DNA of 64,000 nucleotides from Ophiodon elongatus (lineage: Eukaryota > Chordata > Actinopteri > Perciformes > Hexagrammidae): positions 1,432,501-1,496,500 of the forward strand of contig JACSYO010000384.1 in the NCBI GenBank assembly GCA_016806645.1, in the 5' to 3' direction. Below are positions 1 to 12,460 of the stretch, in pieces. Both the position numbers and the translations under genes were made by a program. The stretch's first letter is position 1. Every line of letters begins with the position of its first letter. The notes under the pieces were generated by a model. It was not told the DNA's origin. It made no database searches and saw nothing but the letters and a program-made list of their open reading frames with translations.

Positions 1-3000
1 TTATTCCTTCTTTTTAATTTAACGGAGCGTGTGTGGCAGATTGGGGACCCAAAGCCATCTTATGTAATGAGAGCAATTTGTACTAAATGTTTATTGGATC
101 CGTAAGTAGTACCCTGTGCTAATTTCCCATTCAATAGTCTGAGTGAATATCACAGTGGCAAAGGACGAGGAATATGAATAAAGGGGTTCCCACAAACACT
201 GTTCAATACCGCTGCTGAAATAATAAAGGACACCGATGCCCTATAATTAATACAACATCAAGCAAATGTTCAACCTTCAACACACGGGCAGGGAATATGC
301 TAGCCAACCCTCTACACATGTGGAAATACGATGTTATTTACTGTTCAGGCACTTTTTGATAGCCTGAGTTTTATCACAGAGCCAGTGTGCTTTAAGGCAG
401 ACGGGCAAATGCTTAGGCACTGCACTTTTAGGGGTAATATTACTTTTATAATCTTTGCTCATGGTTGTAAGATGGTACCGCAGTAAGAAGAGATATATGT
501 AGCAGTGTTGTTATGGCCCCAAATAAGAAAAGGCATTGAAGAAAGTGTTTGCTAGAAGGGATTAGTGGTGCTTTGGCTGTATGGAAATAGAAAGCATCAG
601 GTGTAGCCAAAAAAGCTGTCCAACGATAACAAAATGTTTGTAATGAGGGAGGTTACACTGAGGCGGCGTGAACGACATAAATACTGCTCACTTGCGAGGA
701 GGTGAGAAAGATAGTAAGATACAAGCCAAATTCCAGAGCCTTCACTGCCACAGCCCTCTTTAAACATTCTCGCCAAGAAAGCATTTTTATTGATCAGTTA
801 CAGCGTTTTCATATTCGGTACGATTGATTCACGCGTTGTACGGCTATATTACCATAGAGACTATATCATTCATTAAAAAAGGGCCATAATATATCCGAGT
901 TAAGGCCTTTGCAAACCTGGGGCGTGACAAATAAAGGACTATCAAAACTATTCATACCTGCATCGATCCAAATTTGCAACAGGTGCAACACTTTTTCAAG
1001 AGGAGGCTCCAATACATTTGCAGGCAGAGGACCAATTACCGGGATCCCATTGACCCAGAGCAGAGTCTGGCAGTCTTTGTGAGGTATATTGCTGTATAGC
1101 CTAAGATAGTGTTATCTTTTTTATTGAGTTCCCTTTAGGCGAAATGCTCTGAGTGAATTTGAGTTCCCTCTGGTAAACAGTTTTGGAGTGTATATCTCTA
1201 GGGCTTTTATTGTGAGAGGCAAGAACAGTAGGAGCGGCTCTGGTATGCGCTGTTATCAAGTTTGTCATCTTGGATCGGACTACGGAGCCTCCACGTGGTC
1301 ATGCACAATAGTGTGCATTGTGAATATGTCCCCTTCCGCAAAACGTGATGGGGTGATGCCTTTATTCACGGTGTGAAATCCTCTTGAATATATTAACATA
1401 AAAAAGGTAGTTGAAAGAATCACGCACGGATTCATATTTTTACAAAAGAGTGTGTTGGAAACACACGTCGTGCCATGTTGGAAGCACAGAGCATTAAACA
1501 TAGCGGGTGAGGTCAGGACTGAGTTCAGGTATTTGTGACTTCCAAGTCTTCTCAGGTTTTTGTTGGTGTGCATTATAATGCCATCAGTCATAATTCAACT
1601 ATCCAGGCATTTCAGTTTAGTGTGTTCAACAAAGCTCTCTTGACAGAGCCCAGATTTTCCATGACTACCATGCGACACCAAAGCTGAATTGACACTGTAT
1701 TCCACATGAATATCTCCTTTACACAACACACTACATTCCCCGAGTGTGGAGCAAGCTGTCAGCCATCTCAGTTCAAAGATTGTAATAAGTAGGCTTTCAG
1801 ATGGAGAAACAACTCTGCAAAGCAACGGCGGGGAAAAAAAAGGGAAGCTAAACCCAGTGACGCGCATCATTTGGCAAGATGACAGCTCCTTAGTAAAGGG
1901 AATTGGCACCGCTGTTTTAGCAGGTTCCCCGCCGAATGTTATTGCCTATGCTTCATCTCAGTCATTGTTGTTCTCAGTCACTTTGAGCCAAGTAATTGTC
2001 AAAGCTGAGCACCTTTCAGCCCCTGCAGAGCAGGTTGCACCGCCTTGTCAGTAAACAGCAGTGTACTTTGAATATCTAATGTCCCCCTCCTCAATATAAA
2101 GGGAACACCACTGATAGTAGGTGGCAGCAATAAATAAAACAAATAGAGGTCCAAATGTAGAAGAAATTGCTCATTTAAAATTGAGCGGGGGAAAGCAAAA
2201 GCACTCCACGCTTAACTCTCTATTTCTTGACAGTTTTTTTTTGATTTTATGGGAGCATCTCTATGTTTCCTCAGATCAGCACTTTCGCCAGTGCCATGCC
2301 AAGTAGTACGCAGACTGACACCGCACCTTCATTATTTTAAAAAAAGCAAAAGTGTGAGAAGCATTACATGTTGCATTTCAGGGCCTTGTGATCTCATTTT
2401 CAACTAATGCTCAGCAGAGCAAAGCTCAAATGAAGTCGGTGTACCGCATTCGCATCAATGCTTCAGACTTTTACATAAAAGAGAAGCTTCTGTGGAGAAA
2501 CTATACGAAAGTGATTCATCTTCATAAAACAAAAAAAAACGTAATTGATAGTGATGTATGTATAGTGTTTCTGAGCGAGGGGCAAAATTTGTTAGCTTGT
2601 CTAAAGGCACTTCATATTTTGTTCTTTGTTGTTTGTTTACAGCACCAAAGATGTTCACAGATATTCAGCATCGAGTAAATAAGCAATGAGGCGCGTTCAG
2701 GTAAAAAAGGCCAGCACGAGTAGCTTGTATCACTTACGTCTCGGTGTAATACTACACAAGGTCAGAATAATGTGACTGACGTTTGCTGTGTGGCGTTATA
2801 CATCTCAGGTCGCGTGGCCGTGAATGGAACGAATGGAACAAAAGAGAGTACAGCTGATGGTGTGAGGCAGCCAATATTGGCCCCACAGGCTCTAATACTC
2901 ATGTAGTCCTGCTCTCATTTTGTGGCTCATTTGCTGGCATATTGCAGCTCAGCGAAATCAAGATCACACCAACTAATCCAGCCGAGGGATCCAGGACCAC

Positions 3001-5737
3001 TGGCCAGCTCCCATTCACTGCAAGAGCAACTATGCCTACCGATGGAGAGATGCAGCCTTTGTCAACCCATAAATCAAAATGACAAACACAATACATACAG
3101 GTAAAAAAGACAATCTCACTTCCCCCCTGAAATATGAGCACGGCTCTAAACGTGGCACACACACGCAATAAAACTGCTGACATGGACAAATTTAAGAGGG
3201 TCTCATATTTTCTGGTGTACATTGATGGCATTGTGACGAATGCTACCAATTAATGGCTGGAGGTATTAAACATGACATGTGCTGGTGTGGGTCTGGCCAA
3301 CAAAAAACAAGCTAGAGTACCTGCTTGACCTTAGGCTGTCACTTTGTAAAGCTAAGCAGAATGAGCATAGTGGGAGTATGTAATAGGAGGAGGGTCATTG
3401 CAGAGTCATATTTTCTATCTATTCACGGCACAACAGGGAGATTTGGGCAGAACTGGATAGCAAAACTGTACGCCAGAAACAGAAGGACCTTTGCATCTCT
3501 GATGAGTCCGTGGTGCTTGATTCTGAGAGGAGAATTTGACTGATTCAAGTACAATAAACTTTTTCTTCTTGCTTATCAGTAGTCTTGTTCTGAGCTTGAT
3601 TATTCTACGCAGTTGGTGTTTGGTGAAAAAAATAAACTAGAAATGTGAAGACCCCAGCCTCTTTTGATTTATCCTGGTATCAGAGCCCTCCATGGGTCAT
3701 TTATCAGCTAAATAGCTTTTTGAATCCATACTCTAAAGTTCATTACAGCGATTAAAGATTTATTCAGTCATACTTATAGATAATTCATCTGAGGCCTATG
3801 AAAAGGCCTTTTTGTCGCTGCACCACATGCTCGTTTTTTAAAGAGAATAGCAGATGCAAACTGTGTTGGACGCAGCCCTCCTGGTCACTTTTTCAATCTC
3901 CTCTGACGGACGAAAGGTTTAAAACCACAGCGGGACTCCCAATTTGACACATGGCTCTCAGTGGAGATGAAAGGCTCAGTGTTTCTTGAACCTTTGAGCC
4001 TCCAACTTTTCTCGAGTGTCTCAAGTGTTTCAGCCCTCATGAAGAGGAGCTCTTCATCAGCAATCCTTTCATTGTTAGAAGAAGGCAAATGAAGGTGCGT
4101 GACAAAGAACATCGATGTGGTCACATTTGATTCTACATCGAGTCATAAAACACGCAAAGGAGATCCCACGTGGGCATTTTACATGAAAGTACACCTTTGG
4201 GACCGGCCTCAGGTGACAGACTGACAACATGAAGGCATTCATCCAACTGAATTGCCGTGTCTATACACCAGTGACGATTGCATGTGCAGAATGATGTAAC
4301 CATGAGCAACACTCAAGATTGAGAAAACAGTAATTAAGCTGTTAACATAATTCAATAACATGACATCTCCCCTGATGACAAAAACTAAACTAAATAGCAT
4401 GAGCCATGCCTTCAAATACATGACACTATGGACAACTTAATCACAGGCATGTATTTGTGTTGTGTCTGTATTTTGTTGGAGCAGAAAAAAAAGCAAGACT
4501 GTAACTATGTTTTTCATAATATAAATAAACTTGGTTATACATTCACAGCAAAGATTTTTACTCCTTCACTTAGAGGAAAACTACACCAATATAATATATT
4601 GCAGTAATAGAAATATGGTGTTTCCAATGGTCTGCTTTACTCCCATTCTTGCTTCCATTATAATTGCAATTTACAGCCACATGCGAGTATAAGACGCTTC
4701 CTGTAGACCGTGCAGCCCACCAAGGGCCCGACCCATATTCTACTGATTTACAAACAATTTACAGGTTTATATGTCCCACTTGACAAAGACACCATTTAAC
4801 TCCCCGCCTCCTTTGTTTTTCCTCATCTAACCCTCACCATGGCTTCATTCCCAAGTCTACTTCATTGTTTTGGGTCTAAACAACAGTGGAAAGAGTTGCT
4901 TTGCAGCACTGGTTTTATTTTTGGCTACTTTGACTCCATCGGCCCCCGTTTACCAATAAAAGCATGTGTTTGGGGCTCTTTCCTGTTGCTGAGTCGATTA
5001 CATTCTCCCTTCTAATAAACCAAGCTGCAGTTTGCCTGGAGGAGAACTGAGGGCTGCGTTTTCAGCAGTCTCTGTGTGGTCATTTGTTTCAAATGGCATC
5101 GTTCTCTCCTGCCCAAATGAAACAAATTAGAGGAAAACCCTCCAGAGCTCAAATAAACCTCTTCAAATTTGCCTGCAATGAAATCACGCGAAGACAAGCG
5201 TTCACTTTCTCCCACTCTGCTTTCCAAAATCCTCTGACATGGCCAGGTCCTTTAGCCACCAGGGAGAATTAATAAGTCTTCATTTCCACTCCTTCCAGGC
5301 TTCACACTGTGCTTGGTCTGCTGTAGAGGAGGGACAGACTTCATGGAGGGAAAATAGGGTAAAAAAAGAAGCCGATGGTTGAGGAGACAAAGAGATTGTT
5401 AGCGAGCAAGTAACATGCCTCTAAATTAAGTTTATAATCCACTGACTTCCTGATGATGCCGGAAAGAAAAATCCCCACTGTATCCACATAACTGTTGCTT
5501 CTTTGTATATCATGGCGAGTCTGTGGAGTTTAGCCCTTCTGCAGCTAAGAAAAAGTTATCTCTGACATCTGACCTTTGGTGATGGTAATGTCAGCTGGAG
5601 CTGAGGTCTGAGGCGATATCTCCTCTGACCACACTCTTAGCATGCAGGTTTCCCCACTTCTAAAACATCTCCCAGACCTTTACTAAGCTCTAGTTTTTCA
5701 GCACGACTAGACAGATGTATGGAGTGAATAAAAGCAA

Positions 5738-5740
<3 letters not shown>
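1..5740. other. Non-coding interval, no gene seen
   Basis: AT-rich unique-looking sequence. Open frames are short (longest 116 codons, minus strand 2899-3249), overlap frames on the other strand and show no domain, signal peptide or splice-bounded structure. Around 3317-3405 a short stretch weakly resembles 5S rRNA (see rejected items). I see no microsatellite, transposon end or CpG cluster strong enough to name. Scattered AATAAA and ATAAA words are expected at this base composition and are not called as poly(A) signals. Confidence 0.6.
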
Positions 5741-5778
<38 letters not shown>

Positions 5779-5807
5779 TGTGTGTGCTTGTGTGTGTAAG
5801 TGTGTGT
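5741..5807. repeat. (TG)n microsatellite
   Basis: Perfect TG dinucleotide run from 5741 to about 5776, followed by an interrupted part with CT and AA interruptions to about 5807. The interrupted 3' part is the usual sign of an ageing array. On the minus strand it creates a false frame of alternating His and Thr codons. Confidence 0.97.
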
Positions 5808-8265
5808 CTTGGCTCAGGAGGAAAGGACAAGGGCTGTGGGAGTATTACGAGATAAACAGGACGTGGGTAAATAATCAAGCCAATATTCTTGATTAAATCT
5901 CATTTGTTAAGATCCAGTTTTTATTAAAAATATTATTATTATATTATTATAGAGCCAATAAACGTTCTCGGATGCCAACACCATCATTGAAAAAACACTG
6001 ACCACGAGCTGAGAGGAATGCACAGGTTTTAGGTTGCCATCAGTTGTTCAAAAATCAGCCAGTGGGCCATGAGAGTTGAAGATGCTCTTTGGTCGATAGT
6101 TTTTTTTTCATTTTGCACCGTGAGCAAAACGAAGACAAACCGCAAACTAAATACATGGATGGGAAGCATATTACTACAGTTTTTGATGATTCCAAAGCCT
6201 AAAAACAGCCTCTTTATTTGACAATCCATCACACTGAACCAATACACTTGTATCACTTATAAGCTGTCGGAACGTCCCAACAATTTAAATCAATGTGAGT
6301 TTGATCAAGTTCAATAGACTTTATATATATATAATTTCAATATTTCAATGGGAGGCATTAGTTTGCAGTTTGTTTGCAGTTTGGCATAATTAAATATACA
6401 ATATAAACTAAATAAGGATCCAAGTTACTGTAGTGCTTTTGGAGGGAACTTTTATGAATTCCTTCATATAAATTGTTTTATGTGGACAAACATCACTAGT
6501 CTGTAGTTACTGACTAATGATTATTTTTTATTTTCTTTCAAAGAGTCTAAAATGGTATTTTGCCCATCAGTGTTAAATCATGCCCTAATGCACTGTGGGC
6601 CAAAATAGTTGGGAGTTATGGATGCCTATATATTGTGGCCATGTGTGTCTCTCTGTGTGCACATATGGTGGTGTGAGTCCATCTGAGTGCGCACGCTAGT
6701 GTACATGTGCCTTGTTTGTGTACCATTCTCCATTAAAGCTGCAATTGCCCAGCAGGCATGATTCACCACAGTGCCGAAACCAACAGACAAGCCAGCAACT
6801 CACCGACACGAGTCCACAGCTATCATTACGCCTCAAAAACACTCCAGTCACTCTGCTGGTGATACTGCTTCTTCTGACAAACCATTTCACCATGGGCACC
6901 TCACACATATTCACACGCTTAAGGTATACATGTCTCAAATGGATGGTGTACCCAAGCTGCCATATCCCCTCTAGTGGCCGCCTCTAATGAAACCCCACAC
7001 ATTTTGGTCATCCGCCTCCATTCATTTTTCTCTCCCTTCCATTCCTCTGTCGTTTTGTTTTCCTATCTTTTCCCGCTCTGCCTCACCTGCCTGTGAGCGA
7101 GAAAGCGCTGAACACTGCTAGTAATTAGTGGTCTTGATAATGGGGCAAGGCCAAGGAAGGTTGCCAATAATCTGGCCTAATTGCTCAGATGTATGCCAAA
7201 GTGTTCGTCTAGGACAGGGTGGCTGATAATGGCCTTGGCAGGCGCTGCCAGGGATATGCCCCTGGTGACGTAGGCTTATAATGACCGCTGGGGTGTGTGT
7301 ATATATGTGCGTATGTGCATGTGCATGAGTGTTGCTGGAGAGACTGGTCTTAACCACCGGGGCTGAGTAAAAAAACATATTATACCAATGCATCACATTT
7401 TATTGTTACTGAATTGGGTCTGCAAATCCTGCTATCGATATTTCACAGTGGCTTCTTACAAAAGCTCCCTCGACTAAATGACATCCGTTGATGGCAAATG
7501 TTTGAGGGATTTAAAAGCAATTAGACTGCAAGTTTAAGGCTTCAGTAGCTCGCAGAGGCTGCAATCAACGTAAACCCTACAATACGAAAGTCTTGATATA
7601 TTCACTATGATTTTTGTCGCTCATAGACTGACACCAGCATCTGTTTAAAAATGTTACGTTTGGCCTAGAACTGGCATGAGAAAAAAACATGGAGGAGTCA
7701 TTAGGATTTAAAGGGTTTATCCTGTAAATCATAACGACACCAAGGGGTTAGCGTTCGTCTAACTCTCAGCGAACCCGATGGCAATCTACTTACGGTTTTG
7801 AAATTATATTTATACAAATCTTACTCAATGGCAATAGGCTCATACAAAATGTGGCCATTGTTGTTTGAGACATTTTGCCATGGACCTTACAATGGCACTA
7901 CAGATAAGGTAAAGGGGCCACTGGCATTGTTTGAGTTTCAACTTCAGAAAAAAGCAATTACTTTATTACGATACTATGCTTTTTAATTATTATTTATTTT
8001 TTTAAAATGCTATGTGTCAGTGTGTTGTCTGCCTGGTTTAGTTTTATACTATTCTAAATGCAGTCACTTTAATCTTAATTTACCCTCCGAATCATTAAAT
8101 ATTATTTTAATCATGTAGCCCTTTTGACAAGAAGCAGTTAAGGCGCTAATCTCCTGCCATGTTCCTCACTAATATGTTAATTAATGTTGCAAGGTGAAAC
8201 AACATGTAATTAAGCATCTTGTATTACATAGGGGGACCTGTAGTGTAAACACAGATCGTATAACT
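5808..8265. other. Non-coding interval with a conserved-looking block
   Basis: No gene seen. The stretch at about 7100-7290 has balanced base composition, homeodomain-type TAATTAG and TAATCTGG words and no repeat character, and looks like conserved non-coding DNA. A CTCF-like motif lies at 6966-6982 on the minus strand. A TG/TA-rich patch lies at about 7290-7330. The rest is AT-rich and featureless. Confidence 0.55.
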
Positions 8266-8330
8266 GTAATAATAATAACACATTTTATTTGTATAGCGCT
8301 TTAAAAGGTACTCAATGCACTTTACATGGT
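8266..8330 (+). repeat. Teleost dispersed-repeat fragment (TATAGCGCTTT type)
   Basis: An AATAATAATA lead followed by the phrase ATTTTATTTGTATAGCGCT and a GTACTCAATGCACTTTACAT continuation. I recognise this arrangement from many fish genomes, where it recurs as a short dispersed element. Only a short piece is present and no terminal repeats or coding capacity can be seen, so the class is left open. Confidence 0.6.
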
Positions 8331-11300
8331 AAACATGAATATAATTAATAACAATGGACACAAGGACGATGAAATAACACTAAGAACCAAAACCAAAATA
8401 TACTTAACTAGCATCACAGCTTAAAAGCAGATTTAAATAAATTAGTTTTAAGTGCTGTAAACTGTAGAGGAAGTATGCATCTCTGTGATGTACTAATTAC
8501 TATTTGGTCCCACAAATATGTCACAAATATGTCTACACACGCAGACAAAGGGCAGCAGATCCCATTAATGAAATGTAGCATGGGAGTTTATCATAAAAAG
8601 ACAATTTAGACAGCATGCACCATAGTGCACCATTGGTTATCATCCAATCCAGTTCTTGACTGTCTTGAAATCAGGATGAAGGTCTGACAACTTTTACATG
8701 ACAAAAACCGGACACTTATTTCAAATGCCCCCAAGTTACTTAAATAAGCCTATTGCTCCTCACTAGAAGAGTTAGGAAGTAGTGTTGGGCTCACATTAAA
8801 GTGTTGCTGGAGTTTTTTCCTCAACAAGACTTTACATTCTCCTTTTCATGCACCCTGGAAGTAGGTGGGGTTGTGCTAGAAATTGCTACTCTAACCCTAA
8901 CCTGAAACAAAAATGCCAGGATCTAATATCATAGAAATCCATTGTTGATCGCAGAATCCCGCAATATCAAGGTTCTATCAGGAGATGGGGTTGATCCAGC
9001 GATAAAATTACAAGTTGTATATGTGTATGAAATCCCTACCGGCTGCATTGATGGCATTCTGCACCTCGGCTTACTTTAATCTCTGTTGGATCGTAGTGCT
9101 GTTGCTTATCTTAGAGTTGGCGCGTGCATGCTAAATGCAGGCTGAGGCAGGAGCCATTATGTGTTTGGCAATACAATATGCTGATTTAACCTTAACCCCC
9201 CATAGGTACAGTAAAAGCTGCTCTTTCTGCACACATACAATTTGTCATTGTTTTATTGAAATATTTTGAAGAAGGTCAGATATTTTCTTGAAAACACACT
9301 CAAGAAAGCTGCCTAAACCCACAAAACAAGAATATTCAGCGAGTGATTGCTTTCCACTTCCAGTCAGCAGTAATCAGTAAACAGCCCACATTCAGCAGTA
9401 AACACGACAAGAGCACACCACTGAATAACAAGTACTCCCCAAAAAAGGAAAAAATAAAGGTTTCCTTAATACTGTAGCCATTCGTTTCCCTGGAAGCTAA
9501 CAGAGTCAACAGAGATCAAGTCAAGTCGAGACAATGAACACCATGAACGTCGAACAAAGACCAAAGCCCTCAGTCGCCACTGACATTTACTTTTATGCCC
9601 ATACGACTCAGTGGTTGCTGTCAACAGAAACCAGAGCTGCCGAGGAAAGACCACCACAGTACTCTACTGCAAGAAGCCCGTCTCTCTGGGCCTACTGCCT
9701 TTTCTCTTTGATCAAAATCACAGCGAATCAAAGTGCAAAGGGGCAATCTCTTCAAACCTGATGGCAGAATCATACAACGATGTGCAAGGAAAAGGCAATG
9801 CAGAGGGACTCAGCAGGAGTTCACAGCTGACTGGAATAATCCACATGTTGTTGACTGACACTCACCTAAAGGAGAGGAGAAAAAGAGAACAGATAATATA
9901 AAATTATGGATTTCAGTTGCAATATTGACAAGACAAGAATCACAAAGAAAAAAATAATCATAGGAAGGGAATCAGTGTGAAAGTTTGAGAGACATGGTCC
10001 AGAACAGCACAATTGTTTCATGTGAGGTAGGCAGACTTCTAGCACTTGCACACTGCTCGCTAGCCTGACTCAGACCGGACAGAATGAAGGGACCTCGCTG
10101 GCAAGTAAGTGTGCAATTAAAGCCGTGATTTTGCATTAATATTCAAGGTTATCTCTTGCACAGGTGCAGAGATAACACACCACAATTTGCTTTTACAATC
10201 CCCATTTGCCTAACCTGTTTGCTTGTTTACTGCCTCACTGATGCTCGTGTTTGTTGACCCCTTGAACTTTGTTGCACTGATGTCACCAAATTCCCAGATC
10301 TCAAAAATTATAGTAGTGAGTACAATGTTATCATATGCAAAAGAACGGATGACCAGAGTTAAATAAATACGTTGTAAGGAACCTTAATGTTCCCCTGGGC
10401 ATACGGTTTTCTTTATTCAATGCGTATCCAATGTAACATGAGGTGAAACAATATATGTACTCAGGCTGGTCTAATCCAGCATATTTATCTATACCTCTGA
10501 ACAAGGTGCATCTGAACCTCTGAAACAACGCGCCATAATTCGTAGGTATCCCACAAATAATTTTGTATGTTATCCACGTAATCATGAACGAGGAAGTATA
10601 AAGACAAAATTAGGCCCTTTAGTCCGTCAGCCCTATCTTCCCTCAGCATCATGCTTGGCCCATGTTAAATCTGTTGATAACTTTATTAGAGATATCCCTA
10701 CAATAACAATCCAATAACAGATAGACAGACTAGTACTTGTTGCCTTAGTTGGTTGGGTTGGTTAGATTAAGAGTATCAGCAAGCAAATGAAAGGCAGAAT
10801 AGGGCAGGTCATGCTTTTGCCATAATAGCAAAATAATATTTGTGACCGGGAAAGTATGGTGACGTCATTCTGCATAACAGTTAGCCATTTGTTTCTGTTT
10901 GTCGTATTTTTGGAGCAGTGACCTTCGGAACAGAAGGTTTGTTCACCTGTCCAATGGGACAGTTTTCCATTGGGGTTTCAGGGGTAATGGACCATCGAAA
11001 CAATGGCATGGCACCAGCAGAGGCACTGCTCTGAGGGAAAATAATGCTGAGGGAACAAAGCCTTGTAGGAACATAGGGTTTAGGGAACATCGACATGATC
11101 CATCCAAACACACCACAGTTAGAACATTGGCCTGTTAGAAAGGACAAATAGCTTTTGAGAGTAAGCCTTAAAAGGCAACGTAAGGAGGATAGTTCCAACT
11201 GCTCAACAGTCCACTGTGTTAGCAAGGTACAGTTATGTCCGGGAAGCTCCATTTTAAGTATAAAGGGTGGTGGTTTTTTTTCTTCCCTTCTCACATTCGC

Positions 11301-12433
11301 ATGAATGCGCCAACAACTACGTTTTTTTCAAATCCTATATCTGCTCTCAACTGCATTACCATACAACTACAACCCAAAGTTGACAAAAACAAAAGAAGAC
11401 ATGCTGTTTACTGTGATGGATTACCTATTTCAAGCAAGTTCTCGTCTCTGCAAGTAGATTTTTATATCGTAATGAAATGAAGTAAGACAAGCACATTCAT
11501 CAATCTGAAAACCAGTGCTCTGCTTGGGAAAATGGTCTGTCTTTAAGATGCTTGAAGTACATCCAGACTTTTTGAGACATTTAGTCATTCTTGAGACAAG
11601 ACAAGACATTGAACACTTTGCCAAGGTTCGGATATCTCCTCAGGTGAACTCGCTACATGGTCCGTATGAAACAACAGCTTAGCCTGTACAGAAAGGTTTT
11701 ACATTACACCTCATCAGACTGAATGACTGAATGTTGATGATTATGTTCATATCACTCTGTGGATGAAGGATGCAAGAGAATAAAAAAGATCCAATTTGTC
11801 AGTTAGACTCATGTTTCAACTGGAGGTTGAAGCGATTAAAATAGCTATGTAAACTAAGTCAAATGTAAGCAACGTAACATCGGTACATAAAACACAAAAC
11901 TTCAAAATAACTCAACAGCACTTTGAGACATAAACACTGGTCTCCGATCATAAATCCTTACCAGTCTTTATATTACGTCAAGACACTCCTGCATCACTTT
12001 CTTTGAGCATAATAAGGATGGAGATGGGTGTACATCGTAGTTACTTGAAAGCCTGGTGCGCGAAAGCATCGGCATATGATGCCCTGGGAATGAGATCGGG
12101 CTGAACAGGCCCGTCTGCGTTTGATCTGTTTGATCAGTTACACAAGTTACTAAAAGTGCAGCAGCAGTATGGTTGCTCACTCAGCCAGTAACCTTGAATG
12201 GGACCAGGCAACCTATTAGCTGCGCGACACTTGTAACCATCAACAGGAATCAGTAAAGAGAAGGACGTGTGAGGTCAGGAGAAGCCAAGAGGAAGGCTTT
12301 TTAAAACAAAGCAGCAATCTTGTCTGCTCAACAGAAACATTAAGCAGACTGGTTCTCTCTGTGCTGTCACATTTGTCAATTTCCTCATATAATGCGTCAC
12401 CATATGAGTAGGCTAAGAGTTACACAGAGAGTT
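8331..12433. other. Non-coding interval, no gene seen
   Basis: AT-rich with short meaningless frames. A two-frame open stretch at 9534-9901 (75 and 96 codons) has no recognisable domain. The block 10895-11300 is somewhat more GC-rich, has a 137-codon minus-strand frame (10881-11294) rich in Pro, Leu and Ser without a known domain, and reads like an old dispersed repeat. The region 11403-11478 matches a second place in the window (separate entry). Confidence 0.55.
11403..11478 (+). repeat. Dispersed repeat, copy 1 (partner at 42935-43009)
   Basis: The sequence shares an identical 17-base word, TGTTTACTGTGATGGAT, with 42937-42953, and the similarity continues for about 75 bases (ACCTA, then AAGCA, GTT, CTGCAAG, AGATTTT, ATA, CGTA in the same order). 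I estimate roughly three quarters identity by eye. Both copies read Val-Tyr-Cys-Asp-Gly in one frame, so a coding origin such as a transposon relic is possible. The family is not recognised. Confidence 0.6.
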
Positions 12434-12460
12434 AAAAAAAAAAAAAAAAAAAAAAAAAAA
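12434..12460 (+). repeat. Poly(A) run, 27 bases
   Basis: Uninterrupted run of 27 A followed by CACAAGAAAG. It could be the tail of an old retroposed copy, but the upstream 200 bases show no recognisable SINE or LINE end and no target-site duplication was seen. Confidence 0.95.

Noticed and set aside
3317..3405. Possible 5S rRNA-derived SINE
   Set aside because: An 11-base match to the 5S word AAGCTAAGCAG is followed by only loose similarity (GAGTATG, ATAGGAGGA). Upstream similarity is not convincing, so it may be chance.
5690..5878. His/Thr-rich protein
   Set aside because: Made by reading through the (TG)n tract; the same holds for the Cys-Val and His-Thr frames at 36815-37236.
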